The position numbers and the translations under genes are program-made. The notes beneath the pieces were generated by a model. That model did not search any database. It saw only the letters and a program-made list of their open reading frames with translations, and was not told where the DNA came from. Positions 18,319 to 31,116 of a stretch of 64,000 nucleotides of DNA are shown piece after piece. Source of the stretch: Diaporthe sp. PMI_573 (Eukaryota; Ascomycota; Sordariomycetes; Diaporthales; Diaporthaceae); the NCBI GenBank assembly GCA_021399435.1, contig JAJTUP010000003.1, forward strand, positions 1,860,001 through 1,924,000, read 5' to 3'. Numbering within the stretch: position 1 is the first letter of the stretch; each line of letters opens with the position of its first letter.

Positions 18319-20292
18319 TCAAACCACAGACTTCTCGAACTTCTCAGAACTATCATGACCATTCTGAACGTCCACATGTCTTTGTCGTAGATTCCCAGCT
18401 TCGTCGTGGTTTGCGTCCCACTCTGCGATGTGATCGCGTGGAACCCGAACAAGACGATGCGTTGTAGCTCCTCTGTTGTCCACATCCACAAGGATTTCTG
18501 GCCGTACCTCGTACTTCCCTAAGCGGGGCAGGATGTACATCCAAGCAATGTAGTACAGGCCACATACGATGAGGATGGCGATGCCCACAACACAGTATGT
18601 CGCGTACCAGAAACTGACATCGCCTGCGTATGGGCCCCCTTCTGGAGGGAACCACGGCATAACCAAAAGGTAGACGTTTGTGAGCAGGTAGAAGATAACG
18701 GCGACGTCCCATGCCTTGAACTCTGCACGCTCGCGGCCAACTCGTTTGTAGCGATGTCGGAAGATATAGACTCCGAGTGTCATTGCAACAAGGAACATAC
18801 TGTCTGGGTATGTCTTTAAGCTCACCACTGTGGAAAACGTTAGCGTATAAGTTTGAGGGGATTGGAAGAACCGACGAGGCTCTCCGGACTTACCGAACTG
18901 GAAAGCATCTCCAGCAGGAGGGCCAACAATCATGATGAATGTGACAGCCCATTTCAACAAGTACGGCCCAATAGGGGTACCGAACGGTCTCGTAGACACC
19001 CAGAACTGAGTCCAGGGCAGCACACCTTGTCTTCCAATCTCCCGAATAAGGCGCGACTGTCCGATCAAGACGGCAAGCAGGTTGCCGAACGCGCTCAACA
19101 GCACGAGCACGTTGAGCGCCTTCGAACCCCGCGAGCCGAAGACAGCAGTAAAGAAGACGCCTGCTGCGATCTCCTTGGACGCCGCGAATTCATCCTTGGG
19201 GACCGCTGCAAAGTACGCGATGTTGCACAGTATGTAGAGCACCGCGACCAACAGCACGGAGATGGTGGCGTATTTCTTCAGGGTCGGGATCGGGCGCTTG
19301 ATCTCGGCTACCACATTGAAGGCGTTCTGGTAGCCCGAGTACGCAAAGGCGATGTTGACCATGGCACTGGCGAGGTCGTTCCCATTGGTCGTGGTGCCCT
19401 CGAACGCGTTGTCGAAGTTGGCCCCTGGATTGGGCACGCTCGTGTGGCCGCCCAGCACCACGAAGCCGGTGATGGAGATCACGATGAGCAGCGCGATCTT
19501 GAAGAGGCCCAGTACATTGGTCGCCCACAGGGAGAACTTGTTGTTCGCGATCACGCAGATAACGGCCAGTGTGTAGGCAGCGACTGCCACACCCTTGGAT
19601 TCCCAGTCGGTGGGAGTCTTTTCAGCGATCCGCCAGATATATCGGGATAAAACTGGTCGGTGGCCTATCAGTGTTCCGAGCCCATTTGATACTAAACATT
19701 ACCCTGCAGAGGCTCAAACTTACCAATAGCATTGCTGGCGCTGAATGAAAGTATCACGGACTGGACGGCGAAGGCAATGGGAAAGAAGTGCTTTGGCCGC
19801 GGATACGCTTGTTCGAGGTAGACGGTTTCGGAGCCGCTGCGGTTGGGAAAATACGCGGCTAGCTCGAGATAAACGGCCAATCCGGCGGCTGCCATCAAAA
19901 ACCCAATGACCCAGTAGAAGAGAGCCAGGCCAATCGAACCGGTGCTTCCTAAGATAGTTCCCGCTGTAGGTCGATGTGTTAGCCACTAAGCCCCTACACC
20001 AACGGATCAGGCTCGGACACTCACGCGTGGAGAAGATACCGGTACCAACCATTTGGTTGACATTGAGGAAAACGATCGTCACCCAGCCGACGTTGTATCC
20101 CAAAGGCGAGCGTACCTCCACTGGGGCGCCCACAGCCTCTTGATATGTTGCCCCGGAGTCGTTGCCAGCTTTGGCGCGAGTAAAGGCGAGGTCGCCATCA
20201 TGTAGAATCGACGGCTCCGAGTCAGAAGTATAGTTATCGACCGGAACCTCGGTGGTGCCAGCCGTGGGCCGGTTCCAAAACTTGTACGACAT
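18319..20292 (-). CDS. APC-family amino-acid permease, high-affinity methionine permease (MUP1)-like
   Basis: Plasma-membrane amino-acid/proton symporter with about 12 membrane spans and 595 residues. Spliced model, in transcription order: 20292-20025, 19963-19724, 19664-18894 and 18827-18319. Introns are 61, 59 and 66 nt with GTGAGT, GTAAGT and GTAAGT donors. The first membrane segment carries the APC signature MVGTGIFSTPGT, completed only by removing intron 1. Next come YWVIGFLMAAAGLAVYLEL and a PNRSGSETVYLE loop, the arrangement of the yeast Mup1 branch, whose members have a conserved E-YLE after the second or third span. The cytosolic N-terminus is Ser/Thr/Asp-rich and the C-terminus is hydrophilic with an HVDVQNGHD stretch. 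Intron 3 is stop-free and a multiple of three. An in-frame Met 15 codons upstream (20337) is an alternative start. Methionine specificity is inferred from resemblance. Confidence 0.88.
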
Positions 20293-22381
20293 TGTTGCCG
20301 AAGAAGATGGCAACCTGTTTAGGGCCTTTGAATTCAAGGTTGTGATTACTGCTCGAGCACGACCCAGTTATGCCACTGTCCCCTGGCGCGGGTAGAACAG
20401 GTGGTCGAGGGTCGTAGGTCGGAATCAAAATCGAGGTTGGTCTTCGTGTTTCGCGGACTATGCGGGCATGCGCAAGATAAGCGCCCTACATATATGTCCT
20501 GGAGCCTACTTATCAATTGCTCCCGACTCGCCTCCTCCCACTGGTAAATGTCTGGGCTGAATTGCATAATCCTTAGCGCCCAGACCAAGGTTTACTTATC
20601 AAGGGCTCGCTTGTGCATGCGGTCTGCGTGACCTTCCAAAGTAAGGTGCAGCCAAGAAAGCACGCCATGCATGGAGGTCATGATGAATGTAACGGGTCGA
20701 GTTTTTGATGGTATATGAGTGGATAAGCTAACAACTAGCGTACCTGGGTGATTGGAAACAGCCCTCTTCATCCTGAACTCCCCATTTTTGAGCGCCACTC
20801 GTGAAAATTTGCAAGATTGTTTAGAATCCTTTACACCATGTCAGCCTATCCTAGTCTCGGCGAGATGAGTGGAATGATATCCACCGTGACGGGATCGCTG
20901 TGCGAATACAGCAGAAACCATGCCTTCTCATTATCGGATGCGGTCCAGACTCAATAGCCCAACCGGGTCAGCTTTGTGCACCTGGTTGACTTAGCGGACC
21001 GCTTCGACTCGTTAGTTAGACAGCCAGCTGGGCTGATATCGGCAGACAAGTGGCAATATCACACAACTTTGGAGGGCCACCACCAAAGAACAAATTAAAC
21101 GAGCTTGGATGCTTGGCACTTTCCATGAACAATTTTCACAGCTCTACCTGTTGTGTCCATGTTTTGTTGTCATTTACATGGCGTACAAGCCGATTCCTGT
21201 CGTAGACCGCCAAGCATATATGTACAGCTCTGATCTTGCCAGTGCACGTCTTCACGCATTCTCGCAACTCACGTCACCTACAAAGTAATTTGAGAGGTGG
21301 AATAGGTAGTGCGGAAATATTGTACGGTCGATAACGATAGAAGCGAGATCCATTCCCAAACTGCGTGACTCACATATCGGCCGCGATGTAGCCTTCGCGT
21401 TGCACGGATGAACACTTTGTCAATATTGTAGAATGCTTCCAAAGGCAAGATCCCTCAGCCTCTGAATATGACGCTGAATCTCTTCGTAAACCATGCAAGA
21501 GATTCAACCTTTCAAGGCCCAGTGCAATGAAGGGCCTGGTTAATGCCTGTGACGGAAAGTAAGGATCAGAAAGACCACTGACTAACAGTTTCGAAGCAGT
21601 GACCCAGCAGGTAGAGTGTGATTACATTGAGTATCCTCGGATTCAATAGATATGTGGCTCAAAGGATTGTCGCCAGGGCTGAGTATCATTCTTGACTAAG
21701 CAGGGTTTACTGAGCTTGTCAAGCTCAACTATGAAGCCCAATCCGCGTTCTCTCCATCTCGGCGTGTCCCAAAATATTCTGGCCCTGTTAGTCTCTCACA
21801 TCTTCCCAAATTTCGGACTGTTTACTATTGTCCCTATTGTGTATCCTACTGACATCGTTATACAAAGTCGATCAATTTGGTGCAAGTCGCCAACTCGGCC
21901 GAGTGTCTACCCATTACAGACCGATCTGCCCCCGCATACTCCTACTTGGAGAGCTGCAATCTCCATCCGGCGTCCCCCACGACGCTGCAGATTATTTCTA
22001 GGTCCCGCCCGCCCTGAGACTTCGGTGTTACGACACCATACGCCGAGATGAGGAGTCGATATTCCCATGAGCATCTACTTTCCACCACCAAGCGTATGAC
22101 GCGTCCTCTGCAGCCATGCGTCAATCTTTACATAGTCATAGAGGATATAGAGCTAGCGCGTGCTCGGATCTCGGAGCTCTGTGGTAAAAGACAAACAATT
22201 CGAGAAATCCGACCGAAGTTGCCCACATCATGGATTATTATAACAGGGCGGAAACTCGCTTTAAGCTTATCACTGGACAGGCCACTGACACGGTCTCTTC
22301 ATGACAGCTCCAGTCTCTTTCCATTAGCCAATCAAACTGGGGCCCAATTTGAGTTTCGTCTTGTGTCTTTCAGTAAACAAG
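20293..22381. other. Intergenic between diverging genes
   Basis: About 2 kb containing the promoters of the permease (-) and the tannase-type esterase (+). The reading frames in it are short, overlapping and featureless. No RNA gene or repeat recognised. Confidence 0.45.
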
Positions 22382-24206
22382 ATGAGGTATTCGCCTTCAC
22401 ATGCGGCATTCCTTGCTACGATTTTCTCAGTAGCCCGGGCAATTACCCTTGACGATGTCTGCACTCCCTCCTACGTGGCGTCACACCTACCGGCCAGCGG
22501 CTACTACGGGGATCATGCGATCAGCGTAAACGCAGATTCCGTTACGGCCAACCCAGTTGCCAACTACACTGTTGGGCCTGTCGACTCACCGATGTTCCCA
22601 GCCGCGAGTTTTGGCTATTGCAACGTGACCTTCAGCTACAGTCACGATGGCCGTGGAGACAACGTGCTCCTCACTTTCTGGTTGCCCACACCTGATGCCT
22701 TCCAGAATCGCTATCTGGCCACTGGCGGAGGTGGATACGCGATCAATTCGCGGCTCGGGTCACTTCCAGGTGGCGTGATGTACGGTGCCGTGGCCAGCCA
22801 AACGGATGGCGGATTCGGCGAATATCAAACAGACGCGCTCTCTACTTTTCTGGTCCAGAATGGCACCATAGATTGGCAGAATGTGTACATGTTCGGATAT
22901 CAAGCAATACGAGAGCAAAGCCTCCTTGGAAGGGAATTCTCGAAGCTCTTCTTCAACTTGACTGAGACCGACAAGCTGTACAAATACTATCAAGTGAGTC
23001 AAATCAAGGCTTTGAGCTATGAGTGAGGCTATCTTCTCAGTGCACGTATCTGACCGGGATCTTCTGCAGGGCTGTTCCGAGGGTGGCCGTGAAGGCTGGA
23101 GCCAAGCGCAGCGCTTTGATGATGCCTACGACGGTGCTGTTATCGGCGCCCCGGCCTTTCGGTTTGCCTTCCAACAAGTCCAACATCTCTATGCCAATGT
23201 TGTTGAACAGACAATGGGGTACTACCCGCCTCCGTGCGAGCTTCAGAAGATCATGAATGAGACCATAGCAGCTTGCGACCCTCTCGACGGGAAGGCTGAC
23301 GGCGTAGTCTCACGCACCGACTTGTGTACCGCCAGTTACAACATCAATGCGACGCTGGGCCTGTCCTACCGGTGTGCTGCTGCGGCTGCGACGCCGTTTT
23401 CTCCGGCCACTCCCGCACAGAATGGTACCGTCTCAGCCCAGGGAATTGCCCTGGCACTGAAAATTCTGGAAGGCCTGCATGACGACGAGGGCAAACGCGC
23501 CTACTTCAGCTACACGCCGTCCTCTAGCTTTAGTGACGCCCAGACGGTGTACGACAACGAGTCGGGCGAGTGGAAAGGGACTGTCACGTCTCTTGGCGGC
23601 TCGTTTGTGCAGGTCCTCCTCAATCTCGAGGAGGGCGAAAACTTGGCAAACCTCGACAATGTCACGTACAGCACGCTCCGCGACTGGATCTGGAAAGGAT
23701 GGAATCGTTATAACGACGTCCTCATGACTAACTGGCCCGACATTTCCCCACTCAAGAACTCGGGCACTAAGATTTTGCACTACCACGGCGAGTCTGACTT
23801 TTCGATCCCAACCGCCTCTTCGGTGCGGTATTACGAGTCCGTTCGTGCGGTCCTGAATCCAGGCGCAACGTACAATGAGAGTATCGAGGCGATGAACGAC
23901 TTCTACAAGCTGTTCCTTGTGCCGGGTGGCGCGCACTGCAATTACAATCCTTACGAGCCGAATGGGCCCTGGCCACAAACCAACCTGGCGGTCTTGATCG
24001 ACTGGGTGGAGCACGGAAGAGAGCCTCTCACCTTGAATGCGACGATCTTGCAGGGTGCGAACCTGGGCCAGAGCCAGCAGATATGCGCGTGGCCTCTGCG
24101 GCCGCTCTGGGCGAACAATGGCACCTCGCTCGAATGCGTATACGACCAGAGCAGCATTGATAGCTGGCAGTATGATCTGGATGCATTCGCTATGCCTGTA
24201 TACTAA
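22382..24206 (+). CDS. Secreted tannase/feruloyl esterase family protein
   Basis: Serine hydrolase of the fungal tannase/feruloyl esterase family, which cuts gallate or ferulate esters of plant material outside the cell. Spliced model: 22382-22993 and 23070-24206 (582 residues). The 76-nt intron (GTGAGT...CTGCAG) lies directly before the nucleophile elbow, so the GCSEGG motif (Ser near residue 207) starts the second exon. An N-terminal signal peptide (residues 1 to about 20) ends at a SVARA-type cleavage site. The acid is the Asp in HGESDFSIP (about 444) and the base is the His in GGAHCNY (about 493). The Cys next to the Ser and the Cys next to the His are both present and form the disulfide typical of the family. 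Several N-x-S/T sites fit secretion. Which ester it prefers cannot be told. Confidence 0.93.
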
Positions 24207-24682
24207 GAGAGGATAAGCTTAAGTGGATGGAAAATGTCGTGTGCATAGTAATTGCAGGACCATGGGTCCCAATAGAACTGAATCATGGGAATTGAAAGCT
24301 TGCCCTACAAGCGGACATTGGCAGCGCGCCAGTTTCCCGCCGAGTTTCTCCACCTGGCTCTGCTAAGCGGTCTCACATTAACGCTCTCATTTCTCCGTGG
24401 CGCGCTTCGGGGATAAAGCACCCGAAATACCACATAAGGTGCCAAGAAAGGGGTGGATGACTGCCATTTGTGGACGTCCATGAGCTACACTTGGATAATG
24501 TTACGTTAGGATGGTCCTGTTCCTTTCCAAAAGGAGAATGTGTCCATGACAATTACTGCCAAGCTTTGCCCACGAGCATGTTCTACTAGTACTTCTACTA
24601 GACGCGCTGGACGTTGTTTTGCTTCACCCTTCAGGTTGTTTCGCCTGACGTCGCTCGTTTGTCTTGCAATCTAGAACTCGCC
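24207..24682. other. Intergenic, promoter of the GH43 gene
   Basis: 476 bases between two secreted-enzyme genes on the same strand. No small gene seen. The in-frame Met at 24614 is judged to be leader because the Met at 24683 begins a proper signal peptide. Confidence 0.5.
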
Positions 24683-26236
24683 ATGGCGCGTCTTACATCG
24701 TACCTTCGAGCATGGCTCGTCGCCGCTTCAGTAGCCCGCGCAACCGTCCTACTCGAGCCTCGCCAGTCGAGCACCACTGTCACCTCAACGGGGAATCCCA
24801 TCTTGGCCGATGGCACGATCTATTCGGCGGACCCAGCACCACTTGTTGTCAACGACACTGTCTATATCCTGGCCGGTCGTGACGAGGCCGGGGCCACGGA
24901 GAATTCGTTCAGAATGAACCAGTGGCAGATATTCGAAACGAAAAGCGCAACACCCTCGGGCGGACAGTGGACACTGCACCAAAATGTCGCCGTCCCCCAA
25001 ACGGTCTTCAAATGGGCGAGCCAGGGCACTGCATACGCCAGCCAAATCGTCAGTGGTGTAGATGGCCGGTACTATCTCTATGCGCCCGTCACTCAGGCCA
25101 ACTCGCCCAACTCTGACCCATTTGCTATTGGCGTTGCCGTATCGAGCAGCCCTCTTGGGCCTTTCACGGATGCCCACCCGTCGGGGCCTATCATCTCACA
25201 GAGCGTGCCAGTGCAGAACAACATCCAGAACATTGATCCCACGGTTCTTGTCGACAACGGCAAAGTGTATCTCTACTGGGGGACATTCGGGCAGCTAAAG
25301 GGTGTCGAGCTGGGAACGGACATGGTCACGGTCAAGAGCAACACCATTGTGACCGTCAACTCCCTGAACGGGTTCTTTGAAGCTCCTTGGCTCATGAAGC
25401 GCAAGGACACATATTACATGCTTTACGCAGGCAACAACGCCGGCCCAAACTCGCCTTGCACGCCGACCAGCTACCATGCGTGCATCGCCTACGGCACCGC
25501 TTCAAACCCTCTTGGCCCGTGGACCTACCGCGGAATCGCCCTGGACATCGTCTCCTCCACGACGTCGCACCCCGGCGTCTTCGAGCTGCCAGCAGGTTCA
25601 GGAAAATACTTCCTCGTCTACCACACCCGCGACGCCACCGGCGGCACTCACTTCCGCCGGAGCGTCGCATTCGACCAGCTCAACTGGGACGACACCACGT
25701 CGCCCCCATCCATCAAGAAGGTCACGCCGACCAAGAGGCCCGGGCCGCCGCGCACGCCGACCCGCAACATCGCGCCAGCGGCTACTCCGTCGTCGGCCAA
25801 CGGCACGCCGATTCAGTACTGGGTCAAGGCGGTCAACGACGAGCGCGTTGAGGCAAATCCCCTTCCCCCGGACTACTGGAGCTCTTGGGCCGAGCGGTCG
25901 CCGTCCAACAACACCCTATACTACACGTGGAACACGACGGTGCAGCTCAACGGCGCCGCCATTGCATTCTTTGCGGACTCGGCCGCTGGTGCAACGGCCG
26001 GTGTGGCCCCTCCGGCGTCGTGGTGGGTTGAGTATCTCACTGACAACGGGCAGTGGGCTCGCGTTGCTAACAGCACTGCGTTCTCAACTGCGGTCACCAA
26101 CAGCCCCGCCGAAACCAAGTTCACAACTGTCTCCACAAAGTCTATCAGGGCTATTCTGAATCCCTCGGGCAGGAGCGGCGCATACGCTGCTGTTGGCGTC
26201 AAGGAATGGTTTGCCTTCCAGCCTACTGCATCATAA
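24683..26236 (+). CDS. Secreted glycoside hydrolase family 43 enzyme with C-terminal beta-sandwich
   Basis: Inverting glycosidase of family 43 (arabinofuranosidase, xylosidase or galactanase activities occur in the family), intronless, 517 residues. A signal peptide spans roughly residues 1-22 (AWLVAASVARA). The five-bladed propeller holds the three expected acids: the Asp base in YSADPAP (about 50), the Asp modulator in NIDPTVLVDNGKVYLYWG (about 184) and the Glu acid in FFEAPWLM (about 232). From about residue 350 a separate domain rich in Trp and Tyr (IQYWVKAVNDERVEAN, then WWVEYLTDNGQW) looks like the beta-sandwich found behind some GH43 catalytic domains and may help bind polysaccharide. 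It lies between an esterase and a sulfatase gene on the same strand, suggesting a shared role in breaking down decorated plant or algal polysaccharide. Confidence 0.9.
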   Translation: MARLTSYLRAWLVAASVARATVLLEPRQSSTTVTSTGNPILADGTIYSADPAPLVVNDTVYILAGRDEAGATENSFRMNQWQIFETKSATPSGGQWTLHQNVAVPQTVFKWASQGTAYASQIVSGVDGRYYLYAPVTQANSPNSDPFAIGVAVSSSPLGPFTDAHPSGPIISQSVPVQNNIQNIDPTVLVDNGKVYLYWGTFGQLKGVELGTDMVTVKSNTIVTVNSLNGFFEAPWLMKRKDTYYMLYAGNNAGPNSPCTPTSYHACIAYGTASNPLGPWTYRGIALDIVSSTTSHPGVFELPAGSGKYFLVYHTRDATGGTHFRRSVAFDQLNWDDTTSPPSIKKVTPTKRPGPPRTPTRNIAPAATPSSANGTPIQYWVKAVNDERVEANPLPPDYWSSWAERSPSNNTLYYTWNTTVQLNGAAIAFFADSAAGATAGVAPPASWWVEYLTDNGQWARVANSTAFSTAVTNSPAETKFTTVSTKSIRAILNPSGRSGAYAAVGVKEWFAFQPTAS

Positions 26237-27813
26237 GCGAGGCACGTGCGAGTGAAGAGGGGTGTTCTGAGGGTTTCTGCAGAATTTCGCGCGAATTGCC
26301 ACATGGAGGGCACAGGGTCTATGCTTTCCATGGTCGATCGCCAAAAGTTAAACCATCAATGTGCCCAAGATCTGTGTCAAGTCGTGCGATGCCTTTGTGG
26401 TGGGAGATTTGGGACAGTGTACATATTGATATATAACTAGTAAATAGTCTTCTCGCTTCAACGACGAGTCGCCCTTTGAACTGAGTTTAACTGGTTCCTC
26501 GTCCGGGAAATTCCCGCGGTATATATGTCTGTACCGGGTCGGCCCCCAAGCTGAGATTGTGATCCCGGTGGTGAGTATGTGAATCATCCACAAGCATACG
26601 TGGTTCATATTTGTCAGACCTAGCGCGCCGTGCACTTATGCCTATTATCATGCCAGTCTTCCACAGCTACAGACTAATGAGTCAATGCAGTATTACTAAG
26701 ACCCTAGCGCCAGTACGACTACCAAGACCGCTCACACATATGTATGCCTCAACGTAAATCAAGCAGTCGGCGTTCTTTAGTATAAGCTTTTTGCATTCCG
26801 GATGATTTCAGAGGTGCTTGAAACCACGAGATCACTTGAGAAACTCCTGACCTTGAGACCAGCCTTTCACATGAAGCTCTGTGACTTTGAAAAGGCGTTC
26901 CATCGATTCGAGGTTTCCTTATTATTGCATTGACTGACAAAGCAGCGAAGCTCAGAAATGACAGGAGACTGAAGCTTGTGGTTGCTATATTGGAAGGCTA
27001 CTTTAACACTTCATTTTGAAGGGGATCAGATGGTCACTAGAGCTTGCTGGGTGAATACCCCTGAACATGGATGCGACTGCTCAGTATTTGAAGACCTAAT
27101 GCAACTTGATATGTGAGGAACTACATTTACCCAAATTTTCCCCATCAGGCGATCCATACAGGGGAGCAGCGGTGAGCAAGAACAATGTCAATATGCGCTG
27201 AACCTTACCCATGAGTACAGTGTACCTACCAAGCTGACGTTGTAGGCTAACCCCACCTACGTTCCGCACACCCCATCTCATGCCCACCGGATGTAACCAA
27301 GCAGCGGAAGATGGCCCCAGACCTCTACTGTGAAGTACGCGTAAACAGGCCGGCTGGGAAACGGCTATGCTTGGTCTTGGCACGACTTGGACGAAGATGT
27401 GCCTTTTCTGTGACTCGTCACTGCACCCGATGAGACGCCACATTGCAACTATGGCACATGAATCGGTCGCTTTGTGTAGTATCCGCAATACAGAACCGAT
27501 GGAGAAAGAATATTGGAGCAAAAGATCTGATCTGAGCTGACGACGATTTTCTCAGTGGCCGACTAGTGCATTGCGCCATCGACCCACACCCTTCCACCAT
27601 TGGAGAGACCTCCCTTCCATGCAATGGAACTAGCAAAACCCAATGATGGAATGACGGATATCTTACTCAATCGAGAAATTTAGCGATATCCGGGCTGCAG
27701 GGGCCAGTCGGGCTGTCAGGAGAAGAAGGCTTTATATGCGCGATGCGCCTCCAGCACCGCAATCCTCTGCATGCCCAGATGCTCAGGCGTTGCTGTCCCG
27801 ACATCCATCCAAG
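26237..27813. other. Intergenic
   Basis: About 1.6 kb between GH43 and sulfatase genes, AT-rich in its first half. Short frames on the minus strand (around 27096-27636) have no recognisable features. Contains the sulfatase promoter. Confidence 0.45.
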
Positions 27814-29749
27814 ATGTATCAGTCCCTGATCTCGCTGGGTGCTTTCGCCGCGTCACTCGTTCAGGCGGCGCAGCCTAACATCCTTTTTGTCCTGACTGAC
27901 GACCAGGACATTGAGCTGGGATCCCTGGACTATCTGCCCGCTGTGTCCAGTCGCATCCAGCAGGAGGGTAAGTGATACTCAGGTAGATACAACTTCACTC
28001 CGAAGACAATGTTTTTAACAGTGCGCCTCAGGATTCACCTTCAACAACCACTATGCAACTGTTGCGCTGTGCTGCCCATCCCGTGTTGCTATGCTCCGCG
28101 GGCAGCAGGCACACAACACCAATAACACCAATGTCCAACTTCCGGGAGGAAGTTTCCAGAAGTTCCAAGCCTCGGGGGAGAACGAAAACAATCTCCCCCA
28201 TTACCTCAAGAGGGCTGGTTACAGGACTGAGTTCATCGGCAAGATCATGAACGGTTATGCCATCTACAACTACGAGACGCCACCAGCCGGATGGGACCGC
28301 TTTGACGGTATGCTCGATCCATGGATGTACACTTATAATACCCCCGTGTTTTCCATTGACGGCGCCACGCCGCGCTATTACGACGGGTCTTACCTACAGG
28401 ACGTCGTCCGCGCCAAGGCCGTGGACAGGGTAGAGAAGCTCACATCCAACGAGAAGGCGACCGGCGAGCCCTGGTTCCTGGTCGTGGCGCCCACGGCGCC
28501 GCACCAGACCTTCAACGACACCGGCAAATGGCCGCCGGTGCCGGCTGCCCGCCACGCGCACCTCTTCCAGAACGTGTCTGCACCGCGCACGCCCAACTTC
28601 AACCCGGCCACCAACGACAAGCCGTCGTGGGTGGGCAAGCTCCCGCTGATGAACAGCAGCGTCATCGAGCGGGTCGACGAGGTCGCCCGCGCTCGTGCCC
28701 AGACCTTGCAGTCTGTGGACGAGATGGTTGCTCACCTGATTGATGTCCTTGAGGAGAAGGGTGAACTCGATAACACCGTCATCGTTTACAGTGCTGACCA
28801 CGGCTATCATCTGGGTCAGCACCGCGTGCCGTGTGGAAAGACGCTCCCCTACAAAGAAGACACACACGTTCCCTTTTTCATGCGTGGTCCCGGTGTCCCC
28901 GCCGGGCTGTCTACGGACATCCCGTCGAATCACATCGACATCGCCCCGACCTTGCTCGATTTCGCAGGCGTTGACGAGTCCGAGTGGCCTAGCTGGCTGG
29001 ACGGTCGCAGCCTTCTGCCGTACTTTGCTGCCGGCACATCGAATGGCACTTCTGCCAGCACAGATGTCTCCCTCGTCGAGACCATCAACGTCGAGTACTG
29101 GGGCAACGGCATCATCGAGATCTCCGACATGGGCTACTCCACATCCGTGGCCAACAACTCCTACAAGACAGCACGGATCATCTCCAAAGACTACAGCTAC
29201 ATGTACGCAGTTTGGTGCACCGGCGAGAGCGAGCTGTACGACACGGTGGCGGACCCGTACGAGCTGAATCCCGTCAAAGCGAACAGCTCCACCGAGGCTG
29301 CCCGTCTGACGTCGCGACTCAACGGCCTGATGCTGTTGCTGAAGACCTGTATCGGCGACTCGTGCCGGGCCCCGTGGTCGGTCCTTCACCCGGACGGGTC
29401 CGTCAAGTCCCTCTCTGAAGCCCTGGATCCACGCTACGACCTGTACTACTCCTCACTGCCCAGCGTCCGGTTCGAGATCTGCGCCGCGCAATACAACCTG
29501 GCCAACGAGGCGCCGTTCTTCAGCTCCAACTACTCCACGTCCCTCGGCGAATTGACGACCCCTCACCAGGATCCGGAGGACTATGGGGTTGGCTCTACGC
29601 CGAGCCCTGGTGATAGCATTGGCTGGAACGGGACGTTTTTTGGTGCTGTATATGAGCCGCTGAATGTCATGGAGGCGAGGGCGAGAGATCTCACTGCCGA
29701 CGAGTTGAATTGGCAGGGGACGAAGAGCAGGTTCAGGTACATGTCTTGA
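27814..29749 (+). CDS. Secreted arylsulfatase (type I, formylglycine-dependent)
   Basis: Removes sulfate esters, from aryl sulfates or sulfated carbohydrates, using a formylglycine made from Cys. Spliced model: 27814-27967 and 28032-29749 (623 residues). The 64-nt intron (GTAAGT...CTCAG) joins QQEG to FTFNNHYA and brings in the signature C-C-P-S-R (Cys about 65), the form modified by a formylglycine-generating enzyme. Residues 1-18 form a signal peptide (SLGAFAASLVQA). The metal site opens with LTDDQD (about 28-33) and continues in the YSADHGYHLGQH segment, a typical D-H pair. The alternative acceptor at 28020 would not keep this join. Many N-x-S/T sites fit secretion. It is the third secreted hydrolase in a row on this strand. 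Confidence 0.93.
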
Positions 29750-31116
29750 ACTCGGCATGGAGTCATATTGTATTGCAATATAATTGTCTGCTGCCAAAGG
29801 CCAGCCAATGTTACATCGCTTTAAGTCAACCTTTTGCTTGACCGGTTTACAGCTATGCACTGTGCTGATGTGTCTGACGTAGTACTACACCAGGGGGTGG
29901 ATTGTAGAATACTGGGTCTAGGGTCCGAGATGAAATCGAGTCAAGGTTTCTGCATGTCCGAATCGATGTTCGGATAAATATTTCAGGCGACTGCCCGCGA
30001 CTTCACCTATCGCTGCAGGGGTAGGGCCTTGTTGTGGTTACCCAGCCTCCATTTCATTGCCCTTGCATCTATTAAAAGATGTAAGTTTCCAGGTAATTTG
30101 GAGAGCAGCACGTGCGGGCCTCGACAACCAACCAATTGGTTCTGCGCCCCGGGGGGGGGGGTGGTAAAGGTACGAGACCTTGGGAAATTGACAACGCTCC
30201 CATTTATACTCGACCTCTAAGTGAATGAGTCTAATTGAATGTGCCTATTCCTACACCATGAAGTAATTGCATTGTGGCCCAAAAAGTAAACCCGGCGAGA
30301 AGATCCCGGATGTCTTTGCTACTGTACGTCATGATCGAATGCTCAAATGGTCTCTCAAAGGAAACGAGACATCTTATGGGTAGAGGTGAGTAACGGAGGT
30401 CCCAAGGTCTAACAAACTATGCTTATTGAGTTTACTGGGGAACCTGAAGGCTAAAGCCCTAAAAGAAGACACTACTCATGGATGGAAAAAGTATGCGGAT
30501 GGCCTAAACTAGCTCATGGCACACCATTCCCAACTAAAATGGGCTATCGGAAAGTATACTTCATCCTTGCTGTCGGCCTGAAATTGATGCCATCTGTGTG
30601 GGACCCGTCCAATCAAAACCTACCCCTATCGATCATACACAGAGACAAAATTGGGACGTTCAGCGATTCGTTGCCCCTGTACAGCTTCAGCAGCAGAACG
30701 TGACAGCCACACCACCAGGCGGTGCTACTCCGACAGTCTTGGTTAAGCAGGACCATATCCAGACGGATACTCGCGGAATGCTCTACACAAGAAACCAGTC
30801 GTGCTGACTCCCTTGATTGGTTGGACTGGAAACCAGAATGTGCCTACCCACTTGAAGTCACTCTTGTTACTTGAATCACTGGTTGAACGGATCAAGGCGG
30901 ATACTTATATAGATTGGAATCCTGACCATTGGTCTGGGTAAGTGGTGCATAGGCGGGTATCAGGAGTGATCGATGTCGTTGAGTATCTCCAGCTGGTACA
31001 ACGTTTGGGTGAGACAGGAAGAATTGATCTATAGCAACCGGTGGAGAATATACCATTCAACACTTCAATACCTGCAGGTATACATGGTACCTAGAGCAAT
31101 TACACCGTTGACGTAA
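29750..31116. other. Intergenic
   Basis: About 1.4 kb with no recognisable gene. It contains an 11-base G run at 30151-30161. No repeat or RNA gene identified. Confidence 0.45.

Noticed and set aside
18853..19650. 265-codon plus-strand frame opposite the permease
   Set aside because: Antisense shadow; crosses permease introns and has no domain.
25387..26159. Long alternative frames within the GH43 gene
   Set aside because: Arg/Pro/Ser-rich shadow frames caused by GC-rich third positions of the real gene.
28394..29389. 331-codon minus-strand frame opposite the arylsulfatase
   Set aside because: Antisense shadow of a well-supported gene with no motifs of its own.
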